Notes under the pieces: model-generated | The model's database searches: none | Told to the model about the DNA's origin: nothing | What the model saw: the letters and a program-made list of their open reading frames with translations, nothing else | In this document: positions 38,187 to 49,804 of the stretch, piece after piece | Position numbering within the stretch: position 1 is the first letter of the stretch | Layout of the letters: the number at the start of each line of letters is the position of its first letter | Made by a program: the position numbers and the translations under genes | Source of the DNA: Carallia brachiata | Lineage: Eukaryota > Streptophyta > Magnoliopsida > Malpighiales > Rhizophoraceae | Reading direction: 5' to 3' | DNA: 64,000 nt | NCBI GenBank assembly: GCA_021464245.1 | Contig: JADCRB010000070.1 | Coordinates: 623,373-687,372 of the forward strand

Positions 38187-38844
38187 CCCTTAAAAATTTA
38201 AGGTTTAGAGAGAGTGTTGTTTTTAAAGAGAATGATGTATGTGGTATATGTATATGATTTAAAAGATAACTCCTCTATAGTAAAATAAGGACTATCATTT
38301 ATAGAGTCTGCAAAAAAGGTGTAGCATATGCGTCTATAGGGCCACGAGAATATAATATACATGAACTTTATAGATGGGTTGGGATGGGCATGAGTTGGGA
38401 ATGAGTTTTATGGTATAACGATTAACGGACACAATTTATTTTTTATCGAGAATGAAATGGGATAAAATTATATGTTAAGAATATTAAATTATATATTATT
38501 AATGCACAAAGAGCTAACATTATTTATAATAATTATGTACTTCTCCATTCACTAATTAACTTCAAGTCTTAAGAGAATATGAAGTTCTAAAGTGTTATTT
38601 GAAATAGTATGGATAGCCACGTTGACTTCAATTGGTGATTCCAAATGTTCAATTTAGTTAACTCAATCGAATATTAGTAGAATCTAGTACTTGAATGTAA
38701 CTTGTTCAGTTTGAATATTACTTGAGTTTGACCTTTTCAATTCAAGTTTGATTGCGTCAAAATAAATGCACTCTAATCAATTCAGCTTTAGTGCTAGGCT
38801 AGGTGAGAATTGCCTTAGATTAGTTGGGGGAGTGTGAGGAGTAG

Positions 38845-39448
38845 AGGTGTCAATTTGATTCAATTTGATGAATTAACTCGAATTCGTCCGAAAAAAATAC
38901 GATTAAAAATTGACTGGAAGAATGGTCTTATCCGAAATGACTCGAATTCGAAATAATCTAAAAATTTTGGGCTAAATCCAAATCTAACTTTAATCCGAGC
39001 CGTCTGATCCAATTATTTTTTCTTAAGGGAAAAAAATAAAATAAAAAAATTGAGCATATTTTATATTATAAAAAATATATATTATACTATATTTAATATA
39101 AATCTTAATTATATATTTTTTTAAAATATTTTGAAATTTTTTATACATTTTTAAATTTTATTTTAATTTTTTAAAATGTTTTTAAAAAAACTTCTTTAAT
39201 TATTTTTTGATTATATAATTTTTTTGATTTTTAAAAATTTTTAGCAAAATTTTGGAAATTTTTTGAATTTTTTTCTAAAAAATGTCACGTCATTATTTTT
39301 TATGATGTGACCAACTCGTGAGTTGACGTGAACCTGAACTGAATCTGAAGAGACCCAACCAAAATGATTCGAAAATAACTTGACATATAAGTAATCCGAC
39401 CCGAAGCGACCTAACATGAACCCAACCTGATAATTTATTTTGACACCT
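38845..39448. repeat. TIR-bounded repeat (ends AGGTGTCAA...TTGACACCT)
   Basis: AGGTGTCAA at 38845-38853 and its reverse complement TTGACACCT at 39440-39448 bound about 600 bp of non-coding DNA. The interior has repeated 'actcgaattcg'- and 'acccgaa'-type motifs near both ends. Sequences with these ends recur in many plant genomes as small non-autonomous elements. I find no exact target-site duplication, so the superfamily is left open. Confidence 0.55.
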
Positions 39449-39693
39449 ATGCTAAGGAGTGTAAGGTTTATCTCAAACCACATTGAACTAGAGAAGTGGA
39501 ACCTCCTCTAATGTGCTTTGGTGAAGATGGAGAACCGAAAGCTCACGGAACGTTGCTTCTTTAAGCCCCTCTTGGGATTCCTCTTCAGTGTTGAGCTCCC
39601 TCCACTGCTACAAAAGGGCATGCCAAAGACTCCCACACTGTGCGAGCTTTTGTTTTTTGTCAAATAGAAATTGTTGTGTTAATGATCATCGAT
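39449..39693. other. Short intergenic stretch upstream of the copia element
   Basis: No gene is seen. The last bases (AATCA, 39694-39698) are the left target-site duplication of the copia insertion. Confidence 0.5.
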
Positions 39694-39698
39694 AATCA

Positions 39699-40507
39699 TG
39701 TCGGGTCAACCCCAAATGGGGTAATAAAGAAAGAATAAATAAATAGAAGAAAGAGAGTGAGTGAGAGACAAAAGAGAGAGAGTGTAAGAAAAGAGAGGAA
39801 AGAGAAAAAATAAAATAAAGAAAAGAAATAAAAAAAGGAAATATAAGAAGAAATAAGTGTGGCTGTCGTGTGAGAGGAAGAGAGAGAAAAAAAAGTAAAA
39901 AAATCGGAAGAGAGAAGGAGGAGCTCTGGGAAGAAGAAGATGAAGAAGAAAATGAGCCATTCCAGAAGATCCAACGGTGGATTTTGCTCTGTTCGAGCCC
40001 ATTTTTCAGTATGTTCATCCTGGGAACGTGCTCTACACATCCAACGGTTTAGATCTTCCATTAGTCTCTCCAGGTGCTACTGTAGTTCCACCATTTGGTG
40101 AGATTGTTCTCGTTTTCTGGTAGTATATCGTCTGTGTGAGGATATTGTAGAGAATTGGTGAACCAAGAATGTGTTTCTTGATGAATTTCTAGTACGTATA
40201 GGTGAACTCTGGTTGTGTACTGGAAAGGCTGTACTGTGATCCCATTACATAGTGGAAGTTTTGCTGGACTAACGTCTCGTGGTTTTTCTCTCCATATCGG
40301 GGAGTTTTCCACGTAAAAATTCTAGTGTCTCGATATTATTATTTTTCTGCTGATTATTGCTGCTTGGTTGGTGATTGTTGGTACTGGTGAAATTAGTATC
40401 TTGTCTATTTATTAATCCGTAGGGAAAGGGGACAGATCCGTGACCGGGGCCTGTTTGGTTGCTATGTTGATATCTGTTATTATTGTGATTATATCATTTC
40501 CCCAACA
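39699..40507 (+). repeat. 5' LTR of the copia element (809 bp)
   Basis: Starts TGTCGGGTCAACC and ends CCCCAACA. The first 230 bp are strongly purine-rich on the plus strand, which creates long apparent Ser/Phe/Leu frames on the minus strand that are not genes. It is 220 bp longer than the 3' LTR because of a stretch (about 40221-40441) missing from the latter. Confidence 0.93.
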
Positions 40508-40508
40508 G

Positions 40509-40519
40509 TGGTATCAGAG
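40509..40519 (+). promoter_or_regulatory. Primer-binding site (initiator tRNA-Met)
   Basis: TGGTATCAGAG lies immediately after the 5' LTR and matches the complement of the 3' end of plant initiator tRNA-Met, the usual primer of copia elements. Confidence 0.9.
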
Positions 40520-40548
40520 ATTTGGATTCTGTGTTTGGGATTAATTAA

Positions 40549-41414
40549 ATGGAAGAAGGTATTATCAGCATGTTTAAATTGACAGCCTCTAATTATTCGA
40601 TATGGAAACCGAGGATGAAGGAGATAAAGCCAAACCAATAGGCAAGGACGAGAAAGAATGGGAGAGACTAAACAGAAAAACTGTCGGTATGATTCGGTAA
40701 TGGATTGATAACAGTGTGTTTCACCATGTGTCTCAGGAGACTAATGCAAAGGGCTTGTGGGATAAATTGGCTAATTTGTATGAACGGAAGACAGCTCAGA
40801 ATAAAGTCTTTATTGTTAAAAGACTTGTGAATATGAGGTACCGAGACGGTAACAGTATGGCTGAGCACTTGAACAACTTCCAAGATCTGGTGAATCAGTT
40901 GACAAAAATGGGGATCTCACTGGATGATGAATTGCAAGCCTGCATTCTTCTAGGTACATTACCTGATACCTGGGAGACATTGGTGGTAGCACTTAACAAT
41001 TCAGCTCCTAATGGCAAGCTCTTGATGCTTCCAGTGAAAGAGAGTTTGTTCAATGAGACCAGAAGGAAAGAGCAGGGATTCACTTCTCATTCCGAGGCAC
41101 TTGTTGTAGAGAGACGGGATAATCAGAGACAAGGAAGGAGTAGAACAAGAAACTCCAACAATCCTGATAACCGTGACAAGTCAAGAGGCAAGTCTAAGTC
41201 TCGGAAGTCAATGAGATGCTATTATTGTGGAAAGCTCGGACATGGCATAAAGGAGTGCAGAAAATTCAAAAGAAATCAGTCAAGAGACCGAGGTGAAGAG
41301 AAGAAAGAAGATGCAAATACAGTTGCAGCTACATCTGATGGGGATGTTTCTATTGTGGTCAGTGATGAGTGTTGCATTAATTTCACATCCCAGGATTGCA
41401 CTTGGGTGATATGA
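40549..41414 (+). pseudogene. gag: Copia gag, disrupted
   Basis: A short open start at 40549 ends at a TAG (40639-40641). The typical gag sequence continues in another frame and meets a TAA (40698-40700). A long open part follows from 40716 to 41414. That part has the UBN2-type gag domain ('GLWDKLANLYERKTAQNK', 'GTLPDTWETLVVALNN') and a CCHC zinc knuckle ('CYYCGKLGHGIKEC', at about 41217-41260) that binds nucleic acid in the capsid particle. The N-terminal part of gag looks shortened. It is broken at more than one place and cannot give a normal product. Confidence 0.9.
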
Positions 41415-44400
41415 TTCAGCGGCTACATACCATTGCACGTCTCAGAGAGAGTTCTTCACATCTTATGGTGGCGTTATGGCCATGTTAAGATGGGAAATGG
41501 GGCAGAATGTCCAATTATTGGCATTGGTAGTATGCTTGGAAACCAACACTGGCTGCAAGTTGATCCTTACTGATGTGAGGCATATTCTAGATGTACGACT
41601 CAATTTGATATCCATCGGTGTTCTTGATGATGAGGGCTATGTCAATGAATTCCGCAGTGGCAAGTGGAAGTTGAGCCGAGGTAATCTCCTGATTGCAAAA
41701 AGAAAGACTCTCTGTACAGGACAGAGGCCAAATTGTGCAAGGGGAGTTGAATGCAGGTGACTCCTCAGTTGAGTTATGGCATCAGCGGCTTGGTCACTTG
41801 AGCGAGAAGGGACTAGACATTCTCACCAAAAGGAAAGTCATTCCTTTGTCTGGTACAACCCTTAAAACTTGTGCTCATTGCTTAGCAGGCAAACAACATA
41901 GAGTTGCATTTCAGCGATCTGTTTCACATAGGAGATCACATGTTCTTGATTTGGTTCATACTGATGTTTGCTCCATGGGTGATAGATCTCTTGGTGGTGC
42001 ATTGTATTTTGTACTTTTATTGATGACTTCCAGGAAGGTGTGGACTTTTCCGCTAAAGTCCAAGGATCAGGTACTTGATGTATTCCGACACTTCCATGCT
42101 AGTGTTGAGAGAGAAACAGGGCAGAAGTTGAAAGCTGTCAGAGCAGATAATGGTGGTGAGTACCGGGGTCCATTTGAGCAGTATTGCAGAGAACATGGCA
42201 TCAAGCTTGAGAAGACGGTTCCCAAGACTCCACAGCAGAATGGGGTAGCAGAAAGGATGAACCGGACTATAGTTGAGAGGATCAGATGCATGCTCTCTCA
42301 TGCTAAACTTCCTAAATCCTTTTGGGCTGAGGCAATGAGAACTGCAGTCGACTTAATCAACCTTTCTCCTTCAGTTCCTCTTGATGGGGAGGTACCGAGA
42401 AGGTGTGGCAGGGGAAAGATGTTTCATATGATCATTTGAGAGTGTTTGGCTGCAAGGCATTTGTTCACATTCCGAAAGATGAGAGGTCTAAGCTTGATGG
42501 GAAGTCAAAGCAGTGTATCTTCCTGGGTTATGGGCATGAAGAATTTGGCTACAGGCTATGGGATCCAGTGGACAAGAAAGTTGTCAGAAGCAGAGATGTG
42601 GTATTCATTGAAGATGAGTTCTCTGGGGATCCTGAAAAGGCTCAGAATGCACAGTCAGAGATCAGAGACATTATTAATGCCAAGGGGAAACAACCTTCCA
42701 CCACCCATGATGCACATGAGGTAGATGCTCAAGAGGCAGATATGCTACACCCGATGCATCTACACTTGGTGATCATGATGTTGAAGATGTGCAACCAGTA
42801 CAGATTCCACAGGCACCAGCAGTGGCACCGCAGGAAGTGAGGAGATCTTCCAGGCCACGTGTACCTTCAGTGAAGTATTCTCCTACTGAGTTTTTGTTGC
42901 TTACAGATGGGGGAGAGCCTGATAGTTATGAAGAAGCCAGCTCTGGTGAGCATAAAAGAGAGTGGTTAAAAGCCATGCAAGAAGAGATGAGTTCCTTGCA
43001 TGAGAATCACACATTTGACTTGGTGAAGCTGCCTAAAGGCAAGAGAGCACTCAAAAATAAATGGGTGTTCAAGCTGAAGACAGTTGAAAGCAGTTCGCAA
43101 CCAAGGTACAAGGCAAGATTGGTTGTGAAGGGCTTTGAGCAGAAGAAAGGCATTGATTTTGAAGAGATCTTCACTCTAGTGGTCAAGATGTCTTCGATCC
43201 AGGTTGTCCTCGGTTTAGCAGCCAAGCTAAATTTGAGATTGAACAGCTCGATGTGAAGACTGCATTTCTCCATGGTGACTTAGAAGAGGAGATCTACATG
43301 GAACAACCTGAGGGTTTTCTAGCTAAGGGAAAAGAGCAGCTAGTGTGCAGGTTGAAGAAAAGTCTCTATGGGCTCAAGCAGGCACCCAGACAATGGTACA
43401 AGAAGTTTGATTCCTTCATGGAAGATCATGGCTACAGTAAGACTACTTCTGACCATTGTGTGTTTGTGAAAAGATTTCCTGATGATGATTTTATTATTCT
43501 CCTGTTGTGTGGATGATATGTTGATTCTTGGTCGTGACACCAAGAAGATTGCTAGCTTGAAGGAGAGTTAGCAAGTCTTTTGCCATGAAAGATTTGGGAC
43601 CGGCAAAACAGATTCTTGGTATGAGAATCATTCGGGACAGGAAGAATGAGAAGCTTTGGTTATCTCAGGAGAGATATATCGAAAAGGTCCTTGAAAAGTT
43701 CAACATGAGCAAGGCAAAACCGGTTAGTACTCCACTCGCAGGTCACTTCAAACTAAGTGTAGACAGTGTCCTAAGAGTATTGAGGAAAGGAAGAGATGAA
43801 GATTCCTTATGCATCCGCCGTGGGTAGTTTGATGTATGCCATGGTGTGCACGAGGGATATTGCTCATGCAGTTGGCGTTGTTAGTCGGTTTCTTTCCAAC
43901 CCCGGGAAAGAGCATTGGTCAGCTGTTAAATGGATACTCAGGTATCTCAGAGGCACCTCCAGATTCTGTTTATGTTTTGGTGATAGTGATCCTGTATTGG
44001 ATGGATATACAGATGCAGATATGGCAGGTGACATTGATTCCAGGAAGTCCACTTCCGGATATTTGATGACTTTTTCAGGGGGAGCTGTGTCATGGCAATC
44101 CAAATTGCAAAAGTGTGTTGCATTGTCCACTACTGAAGCAGAGTACATAGCGGCAACAGAAGCCAGCAAAGAGCTGCTATGGTTGAAAAAGTTCCTACAG
44201 GAACTTGGTTTTGAGCAGGAGGAGTATACTCTCTATTGTGACAGTCAGAGTGCCATTCACCTTTCGAAGAATCCTGCATTTCACTCGAGATCCAAACATG
44301 TTGATGTGAGATACCATTGGATTCGAGATGCCTTGGAGATGAAGCAATTCAACCTTGAAAAGATTCATACTGACGATAATGGTTCAGATATGATGACTAA

Positions 44401-44473
44401 AGCTTTGTCTACCGAGAAGTTTGCTTACTGCAGGAAGACAGCAGGTATGACCCAACTCCCTATTTGGGCTTGA
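41415..44473 (+). pseudogene. pol: Copia pol (protease, integrase, RT, RNase H), disrupted
   Basis: In several frames one can read a protease-like DSA motif near 41412, then the GAG-pre-integrase zinc region ('WHQRLGHLSEKGL', with 'CAHCLAGKQH', about 41776-41902). The integrase core follows with 'HTDV', 'RADNGGEY' and 'NGVAERMNRT' (about 41957-42270). The reverse transcriptase has 'WVFKLKT', 'KARLVVKGFEQ' and 'SLYGLKQAPRQWYKKF', and a VDD active-site motif near 43510. RNase H has 'GYTDADMAGD' and 'STTEAEYIA' to about 44473. Frame changes occur around 41410, 42005, 42400, 43240, 43510 and 43790, and there is a stop near 43570, so pol is not functional. Domain order (integrase before RT) is diagnostic of copia. 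Confidence 0.92.
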
Positions 44474-44483
44474 GGGGGAGAAT
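44472..44483 (+). promoter_or_regulatory. Polypurine tract
   Basis: 'GAGGGGGAGAAT' directly precedes the 3' LTR and would prime plus-strand synthesis. Confidence 0.85.
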
Positions 44484-45072
44484 TGTCGGGTCAACCCCAA
44501 ATGGGGTAATAAAGAAAGAATAAATAAATGGAAGAAAGAGAGTGAGTGGGAGACAAAAAAGAGAGTGTAAGAAAAGAGAGGAAAGAGAAAAAATAAAATA
44601 AAGAAAAGAAATAAAAAAGGAACGATAAGAAGAAAGAGGTGTGGCTGTCGTGTGAGAGGAAGAGAGAGAAAAAAAAAAGTAAAAAAACCAGAAGAGAGAA
44701 GGAGGAGCTCGGGGAAGAAGAAAAGGAAGAAGAAAAAGAGCCATTCCAGAAGATCCAACGGTAAATTTTGCTCCGATCGAGTCCATTTTTCAGTATGTTC
44801 ATCCTGGGAACGTGCTCTACACATCCAACAGTTCAGATCTTTCATTAGTCCCTCTGGGTTCTACTGTAGTTCCACTATTTGGTGAGATTGTTCTCGTTTT
44901 CTGGTAGTATATCGTCTGTGTGATGATATTGTAGAGAATTAGTGAACCAAGAATGTGTTTCTTGATGAATTTCTAGTACGTATAGATGAACTCTGGTTGT
45001 GTACGGGACCGGGGTCTGTTTAGTTGCTGTATTGATATCTGTTATTATTGTGATTATATCCTTTCCCCAACA
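44484..45072 (+). repeat. 3' LTR of the copia element (589 bp, internally deleted)
   Basis: It has the same ends as the 5' LTR. After 'gtac' at 45004 it jumps to 'gaccgggg' at 45007, where the 5' LTR has about 220 more bases (40221-40441). Otherwise the two align throughout with scattered substitutions and small indels. Confidence 0.93.
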
Positions 45073-45077
45073 AATCA

Positions 45078-48000
45078 TACATAAGGCTGATGCAAAGGTA
45101 TCCAAAAAATTTACCCAAACAAAAAATTATATGACTCAAATACCTTACAATTCATCTGATCAAATTTATCGTTCACAAACTTAATATAAATCTTGTTAAA
45201 ACACTATCCTCTAACGAGAAAACGTTTCGAACTACAATTAAAACTACTTAACACTATGCGAGAATATGGCTAGAGTCGATTGAAGGAACAAAGGAGTCTT
45301 AGATGGACACAACGATATCCAACTTCCAGTGAACATGATCCTAACGGGAGCTAAGGATCGGTGGTTTTCACTGGACAGAGCGAATTGAACGGAAGCGTGC
45401 CCAGGTATGCTGCTAGTCAGTTAGTGGGAAAGCGTGCCCCGAAAAGTTCAGTTAGAGAGTAACAGAAGTGCATGTAACACGTCATGCGCAATTACAGCAC
45501 GCATCATCTCTCACGTTGCCACCTAATGAAGTTTTATATAAAATGCATACATAATAATATGACATTAATGCATGAAAATTTCCTAAATAAGAGCAAATTT
45601 TCCTCAAACTCATTTCTTGGAATGTATATTAACTGCACCAAAAGACTATGATTCTAATTTAAAAAAAAAAAAACCCCACAAGAAGTGACTTTGTGACTTC
45701 TAACACAACTCCTAAATAAAAAACATGCTTATTGCCTTAAACCTTTATTGTTTATAAACAGTTGATCCTGCAGTTAATTTAATTTGTTTACAATTTTTTT
45801 TTTGCATTCCTAATTGTGTGTGCTTGTACTTCGTAGATGTGTGTGTGAGAATCAACTGGGTTTGCCAAATTAGTTTCTGTGAGGTTTTCTCTGTGAGAGT
45901 GATGGGAGTTTAATTTTTATTATTTTTAAAATTTTCTTTTAAAGGTTTTCCTTTTTTTTAAGAAAGTTAAAGTGTTTTACATCTCATGCAATGTTTATAA
46001 ATCTGTTTTTTTTATTTTCTTTAACAATTAATTAATTAATTAACTATTAATTTTTTTGAGTGTCAAAAAAAAAAAGATGTGTGTGTGGGCATTTGACAAG
46101 AGATAGGATGGGGAGAGGGAGCAGAGTGCCGGCCAGCTAATTAACAGATGGGGATATTGTTTTGATAAAAATAAAAAAAAATGTGTAAAACCCACCACAT
46201 CATGTCCCGCTACCCATTTTTTTTCCACCGCCAGACTTTTGAAATAATCACAAGATTCTGTTGCGCTAAGAAATGACCGCATCATCTAATTAGCACAAGT
46301 TTTTGTTTCTTCAGTTGGAATAGTGTGGAGAGAAATTGAATTATTAGTAAAGTCTGATATCCTAATATTAAATTTTATTATAAATTTAATACATAGTAAT
46401 TACTAAACTATAATTTTTAATATAAGTTGTACAAACTGACACCATATAGAGATTTCAAAATAAATGAGATTGAGTATTTATTCAATTGATCGAGGGAGTA
46501 TCCCTCAACTAACAAGTGGAGGATTCAAATTCTATCTAATTTCATTTTCTCCTCTCCAAACGTTTAATAAGACTTATTATAGGCTAAAAAAAGAATTTCA
46601 GAACAAGTGAAAACACATATTAAGAAAGATTTTAATCCTTTTATATAGTTATACAAATGATTAATATCAAAACATTTCTGATTCCAAATAATTACCCACT
46701 CGGCCACTATAAAGAGATTCCAAAACAAGTCATTTACTTGTATAATGAGAGTAAAGAATGGGTTCGTGAGAATTTAGCTCAGTCGTGAGCAACCTGAGTC
46801 AACTAGCCAAGAAGTCTTGGGCAACTTTGGATCCTGACAACGAAAAGCATGAAAATTTTCTTATAGAGGAAAATACACATTTGGACACAACGTTTGTGAT
46901 GAAAAAGTCAGAGACTAATTATATTTTTTTCTAGGGTTACATACTAATTATGCCTGCTTGTATCTACATCGAAATAAATGGGTCATATGAGTAGTTAAAA
47001 AGGTGGTCTAAATTTGCGACAACGTCTGTTGCTCATTTTTAGCAACCTAAATCATCTTTAGAATTAGCATGGACAAAGATCAAAAGACATCTTATCCCAC
47101 CAGCCGTCCGGCGTGGTACGGACTCAATCTCAGTAATCAAGATTCAAGTTTTAATATCATCAAACCCAAAAAAAAAAAAAAGAAAGAACAGAGAGAGAGT
47201 GCATGTTATAAGCCAACTACATTTGAAGTTATGACTTATGATGATGAGAATTAAATTTATTTTTACCTGTCTTGAAAGACAATTATCGATACTAATATCT
47301 CTTAATTAAAGATTAAACAATACATATCATAAGATTGTAGTAGAATCTAACTCTTTTTTTTATCTTATATAAGATTACTTCAAAATGATGGGACAATGAT
47401 ACTTATTGTTATATTATAGCGGAATGCTTTAGATTAATTGAACAATTGTTCTCTTAAAGTAATAACCAGATATTTTTTCTAAATATCTTGATCTCTCGTC
47501 ATCTTATTCGTTACTAATTTAAGTATAAGAGTGTTAACACCAAGTTTTATTCCAACACCCTTATTCGTGTGTTGTCTTATAAATCACGAGATTCAGTCTA
47601 ATTCTTTCGCCTCTTGGATGGTGTAGTTTGCATCCCTCTCGGGATCAATCCGAATTAGGTACCAACCAAACAACTTATTGATGCCCAAGAAAGACACATT
47701 TTACCGAACCAGAACCGTGGTTTAAGACTTCATTAGGTGAAGAACGTACAAAACCAATACCACTAACTTTCAACCAAAACCGGATCCATAGACCGAACCG
47801 GTCTTGCTTTTTTTGTTTTTAAAGCAGCCACGTGTCAACACACCACCAATCACTCGATGATGGCCGCTGTCCGTTGCCTTTGGATCCGTTATCAAACGGT
47901 CATATTTCCCAACCGAAATTAAAAATTTGAAAGTCAACCGAGAAATTAACCCAAAAAAAAACCCAAAAAGGGCTGAGGATCATACTTGCGGACAACGTTA

Positions 48001-48495
48001 TTGGCCAGAGCCATACTTTAGAGTAAGACGAAAAAGGGAAAATCTATTTCTAATTACCTATATAAATTTCTACTACATAAAATAATAATAAAGAACTTGT
48101 CTACATTATAATGTAGTGAAATGTGTCTGAACGTGTAATTCAACGTGTAATTCATCTGACGGTTGATATGATTTTTTTTTTCTTAAATTCAATAATTTTT
48201 TCATTAGAAAACGTTATATTAACGCACATCACTTGCACATTACCATCAAGTTTTTTCTTTTTTTTATAAAAAAAAATCGTTGTATTAAAAATACAACATA
48301 TAAATTCGGTACATAAATCCGACACGAGTGCTTCAAGTTTTTCCCATACAAAAAGGTTGTCGTCAAATTCAAATGTACCTTGTTTTTATCTTTATGCTAA
48401 AGTTTGTCATTAAGTAAATGCATAAATCAGTATATTATATATTTACTGGTTTTGCAGAAACGGAAGATTATGTCATGTTGCCTTCAAGGCCGATT
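45078..48495. other. Gene-poor AT-rich intergenic DNA
   Basis: No exon-like frame, RNA gene or clear element boundary is seen. A GC-richer patch at about 45270-45530 is not recognised. A G-box CACGTG occurs near 47829. An (ATTA)n run is at about 46025-46045. Confidence 0.5.
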
Positions 48496-48701
48496 AAAGC
48501 TTTTTTTCAGTGTTTATTTCTGGGTGTCGATCCCAGTCTCTAAAAGGTCCGAGTGACCGTATGATCTGTAGGTCACTTTGTTAATTTGAATTTCCTGCAT
48601 TACGCAGGTATCCTCTATGCCTATGCGTTGGCTTATTGTACGTTTCTTCGATGAATTAATTCAATGATAAAAAAAAAAAAAAAAGCTTTTTTTCAGTGTT
48701 T
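48496..48701 (+). mobile_element. Small poly-A retroposon with 20-bp target duplication
   Basis: The body (48516-48681) ends in about 15 A residues after 'caatgat'. It is flanked by identical 20-bp direct repeats, AAAGC-T7-CAGTGTTT, at 48496-48515 and 48682-48701. A B-box-like 'gtgtcgatccc' lies near its left end. The poly-A tail and long target-site duplication indicate LINE-machinery insertion. It is either a SINE or a 5'-truncated LINE. The element is distinct from the T-tailed SINE in GCN2. Confidence 0.85.
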
Positions 48702-49653
48702 GGTCAAAATAAAAAAGCTTTTTCAGTGTACGAAAGAGACAAAGTCAAGTACTTTGTGTATGTATACTTCATATTAAAAGGTGGAAGACTAATATACGTT
48801 TATTAATCTAATACACTGACAAGTGCAGAGCCCAAGCATCAAAAACAATGATAGAGCAACGCGTCTTTGACGGAAAAAACGCAATAGGATTAGGCAGAAT
48901 TCCCAGTCCCACCCAACAAGGCCACCAACAAGGGCACCTTTAAAAACTGTATAAAACTAATAAAGTCTCCTGGACTCGCAAGCAGCATCTAATCCTGAGA
49001 ATTTGGGATCTTGTTCTTAAGATGCTGTGAATCTTGCGATGTCTCCAAACTCGTCCTTTCTTTTTATTAGTACTTATCACTAATTAGTTTTGTGTTTTTT
49101 AAAAAAAGTATTTATTATTCTGTATGCATAAAAAAATTAGTAAACTACAAAAACATAAAAAAGACAAGAAAAACAGATACCGTTAAAAATACAAATTCAC
49201 AAATATATGATTATATAACCTCAACTTTTCATGCATTATATCAATGATTATGATTAATGATTATGTTTTCTAGAAAAAAAAAAAAAAAGTCCTGTAGACG
49301 CAGAAAAATAGACGATTATGTTTTCTAGAAAAAAAAAAAGAGTCATGTAGACACAGAAAAATAGACGCAAAGAAGATGAAAAAAATTTTGTATCACAAAC
49401 TTACTTATTTGTGCAACAAAATGCCTAATTTCTGTAACAAAAAATAAATAAAAAAATACTTTTAAATTTTATTATAGTAATTCAGCGTCTCGTTGTATAA
49501 ATAATCTAATTAATTACACAAAAAAATTTTCTCATATTTTTCGTGTCCTCTTTTTCCCGTCCACCTATATTTTCTCAAAATAAATAAATTATGATTAATA
49601 ATTATAATTAAATAATATGAACTCACAAATATCAAGTATCCGTCTCTGATGTC
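48702..49653. other. Intergenic DNA upstream of the CML gene
   Basis: AT-rich. Contains a 55-bp tandem duplication starting 'gattatgttttctag' at 49259 and 49314. No gene is seen. Confidence 0.5.
49259..49369. repeat. 55-bp tandem duplication
   Basis: Two copies of a unit with 'gattatgttttctag', an A run, 'tgtagac' and 'cagaaaaatagac'. They differ in A-run length and a few bases. Confidence 0.8.
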
Positions 49654-49662
49654 TATATATAA
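49654..49662 (+). promoter_or_regulatory. TATA box of the CML gene
   Basis: TATATATAA at 49654-49662 lies about 150 bp upstream of the preferred start codon. Transcription is expected to begin near 49685-49695. The in-frame ATG at 49709 would then leave a leader of only about 20 nt. Confidence 0.65.
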
Positions 49663-49804
49663 GCACTTACATTAGACGCTCGTCACGCTCCAAGCCTCCT
49701 CCAAGCTATTGTCTATTACAACATCTCCACCACCACCACCACCGAAAGGCAAAGCAACAGCCACCACACAAATAATCTCCCCACACTCTTTGGTCTCAAT
49801 TAAT

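Larger units (their letters stand above)
37060..38840. other. Gene-poor AT-rich intergenic region with hairpin repeats
   Basis: This starts with the promoter side of the minus-strand SAP-like gene. It contains two AT-rich inverted repeats (37193-37299 and about 38093-38185). A 94-codon minus-strand frame at 37914-37630 has no recognisable family and is not called. Confidence 0.5.
39694..45077 (+). mobile_element. Complete but decayed Ty1/copia LTR retrotransposon
   Basis: The element spans 39699-45072 (about 5.4 kb) between AATCA target-site duplications (39694-39698 and 45073-45077). Both LTRs start TGTCGGG and end CCCCAACA. A primer-binding site complementary to initiator tRNA-Met and a polypurine tract are present. 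Internal order is gag zinc knuckle, protease, integrase, reverse transcriptase, RNase H, which defines copia. Frameshifts and stops in gag and pol make it non-autonomous. The two LTRs differ by several substitutions and one large deletion, so the insertion is not very recent. An intact relative would be needed for any movement. Confidence 0.95.

Noticed and set aside
39686..40061. Long minus-strand frames rich in Ser, Phe and Leu (also 44384-44845)
   Set aside because: They are reverse reads of the purine-rich part of the two copia LTRs. Three frames are open at once, which is a composition effect.
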